Shown here in pieces: positions 5,755-6,226 of a stretch of DNA of 6,226 nt. The DNA is taken from contig JAUXCB010000096.1 of NCBI GenBank assembly GCA_030619095.1, positions 1 through 6,226 of the forward strand, in the 5' to 3' direction. Source of the stretch: Verrucomicrobiota bacterium (GTDB lineage Bacteria; Verrucomicrobiota; Kiritimatiellia; Kiritimatiellales; Tichowtungiaceae). A program made the translations under genes and the position numbers. The notes below the pieces were generated by a model. The model was not told the origin of the DNA, ran no database searches, and was given only the letters and a program-made list of their open reading frames with translations. Each line of letters opens with the position of its first letter. Within the stretch, counting starts at the first letter, position 1.

Positions 5755-6226
5755 TTAGAAGATTCTGGCCGACCGGCTGGACAGCGCTTTTTCAACATCC
5801 CCGAAGACAGGCAATAAACGGTAGGCGTAGTGATAGGTTGTTTCGAGCGGGCGATAGGGGTCGAGCGCCCGGGCACCCCACGAATCATTGCCGCCCACGC
5901 CGCACTGAACCGCATCGATATTCAGGAAAATATTCTCCGCGCGCTCCATCTGGAAGCTATAGGCGGACTCGCGCATGGTTTGGGTGCTGTAGTGCCGTGC
6001 CCCCACCTCCAGCCGTGCGCCCTCGGCAACAATCAACAGGCCATTCCCATCCGTATCCGTCAATGCCAGCCAGCGCACATCGGTCTTGTTGCCATTTTCC
6101 TGCGGGCGGGAATAGTCGGTCCACTGCCCATCCACCGTGCCGGTGAACCGCCCCACCGGCTCAAACTTGCGGTCGGCATAGGTTTCGCCGCCGCGCCCAA
6201 ACCAAGCGATGTTTTCAAACGCGGCC
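5755..6226 (-). CDS. lacZ: GH2 beta-galactosidase, C-terminal part, cut by the window edge
   Basis: Only the last 156 residues of this glycoside hydrolase family 2 enzyme are in view; the catalytic barrel lies beyond position 6226. The frame enters as AAFENIAWFGRGGETYADRKFEP, matching the LacZ W-x-G-R-G-P-x-E-x-Y-x-D-R-K region. It continues with the very conserved RPQENGNKTDVRW and then NIDAVQCGVGGNDSWG. This is the beta-galactosidase small-chain domain (domain 5). The tryptophan of NDSW (codon 5878-5880) corresponds to E. coli Trp999, which lines the sugar-binding site. The family normally ends near YAYRLLPV, but here about 16 residues more follow (FGDVEKALSSRSARIF). The last nine, LSSRSARIF, are encoded by the inferred IS end, so the natural C-terminus was probably replaced. 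Substrate (lactose or other beta-galactosides) and signal peptide cannot be judged from this part. Confidence 0.92.
   Translation of the reverse strand, partial: AAFENIAWFGRGGETYADRKFEPVGRFTGTVDGQWTDYSRPQENGNKTDVRWLALTDTDGNGLLIVAEGARLEVGARHYSTQTMRESAYSFQMERAENIFLNIDAVQCGVGGNDSWGARALDPYRPLETTYHYAYRLLPVFGDVEKALSSRSARIF
5770..5783 (-). repeat. Left terminal inverted repeat of the IS remnant
   Basis: Read on the minus strand this is TGTCCAGCCGGTCG, pairing with 4911-4924. It is 34 bases upstream of the transposase start and also encodes part of the last nine residues of the beta-galactosidase. Confidence 0.5.

Larger units (their letters stand above)
4911..5783 (-). mobile_element. Decayed IS4-family insertion sequence remnant
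   Basis: The element is defined by a broken IS4-type transposase and a pair of candidate terminal inverted repeats. The right end (4911-4924) and the reverse complement of the left end (5770-5783) agree at 12 of 14 bases, starting with the shared TGTCCAGC. The 873-bp span is short for an IS4-family member encoding a transposase of roughly 380 or more residues, so an internal deletion near the 3' end of the transposase gene is inferred. I see no target-site duplication: the flanks read AATTACAACG on one side and GCGCTTTTTC on the other. The copy cannot make its own transposase. The left end lies inside the beta-galactosidase reading frame. Confidence 0.6.

Overview
The window looks like a chromosome segment from a Gram-negative bacterium. 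Every recognisable gene lies on the minus strand, so transcription runs from high to low coordinates. An outer membrane is implied by MlaA and MlaC, and by a lipobox-bearing lipoprotein. The mix of a GH2 beta-galactosidase, a two-subunit PyrD/PyrK dihydroorotate dehydrogenase and an intergenic repeat of the AACCACGAAATACACGAA kind would suit the Planctomycetes-Verrucomicrobia-Chlamydiae group, for example Kiritimatiellota or Lentisphaerota. That placement is an impression, not a demonstration. TAG serves as an ordinary stop in three neighbouring genes, so the genetic code is standard.

Layout in order of transcription. (1) 6226-5755: the C-terminal 156 residues of a GH2 beta-galactosidase, cut by the window edge. 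(2) 5783-4911: a decayed IS4-family insertion sequence with one in-frame stop, three frameshifts and a missing C-terminal third. It is bounded by a 12/14-matching pair of terminal inverted repeats, and one end appears to supply the last codons of the beta-galactosidase. (3) 4842-3042: pyrK then pyrD, encoding the electron-transfer and catalytic subunits of an NAD-linked (type 1B) dihydroorotate dehydrogenase for pyrimidine synthesis. A 28-bp imperfect inverted repeat separates them. (4) 3045-2461: a membrane-anchored or exported protein of unknown function, coupled to pyrD by a 4-base GTGA overlap. (5) 2446-1493: a lipoprotein resembling two degenerate retropepsin-like aspartic protease lobes in one chain. 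(6) 1388-633 and 628-32: mlaA and mlaC of the outer-membrane phospholipid transport pathway, 4 bases apart and preceded by a plausible promoter.

The pyrD, unknown-protein and lipoprotein genes are tightly packed and probably co-transcribed. The mla pair may add its own promoter at 1417-1445. MlaA sits in the outer membrane and MlaC in the periplasm. The inner-membrane MlaFEDB parts are not in the window. No new defence or mobile system is evident. The most distinctive points are the IS remnant with its rewritten lacZ tail, the pyrK-pyrD inverted repeat, and the two-lobed protease-like lipoprotein.
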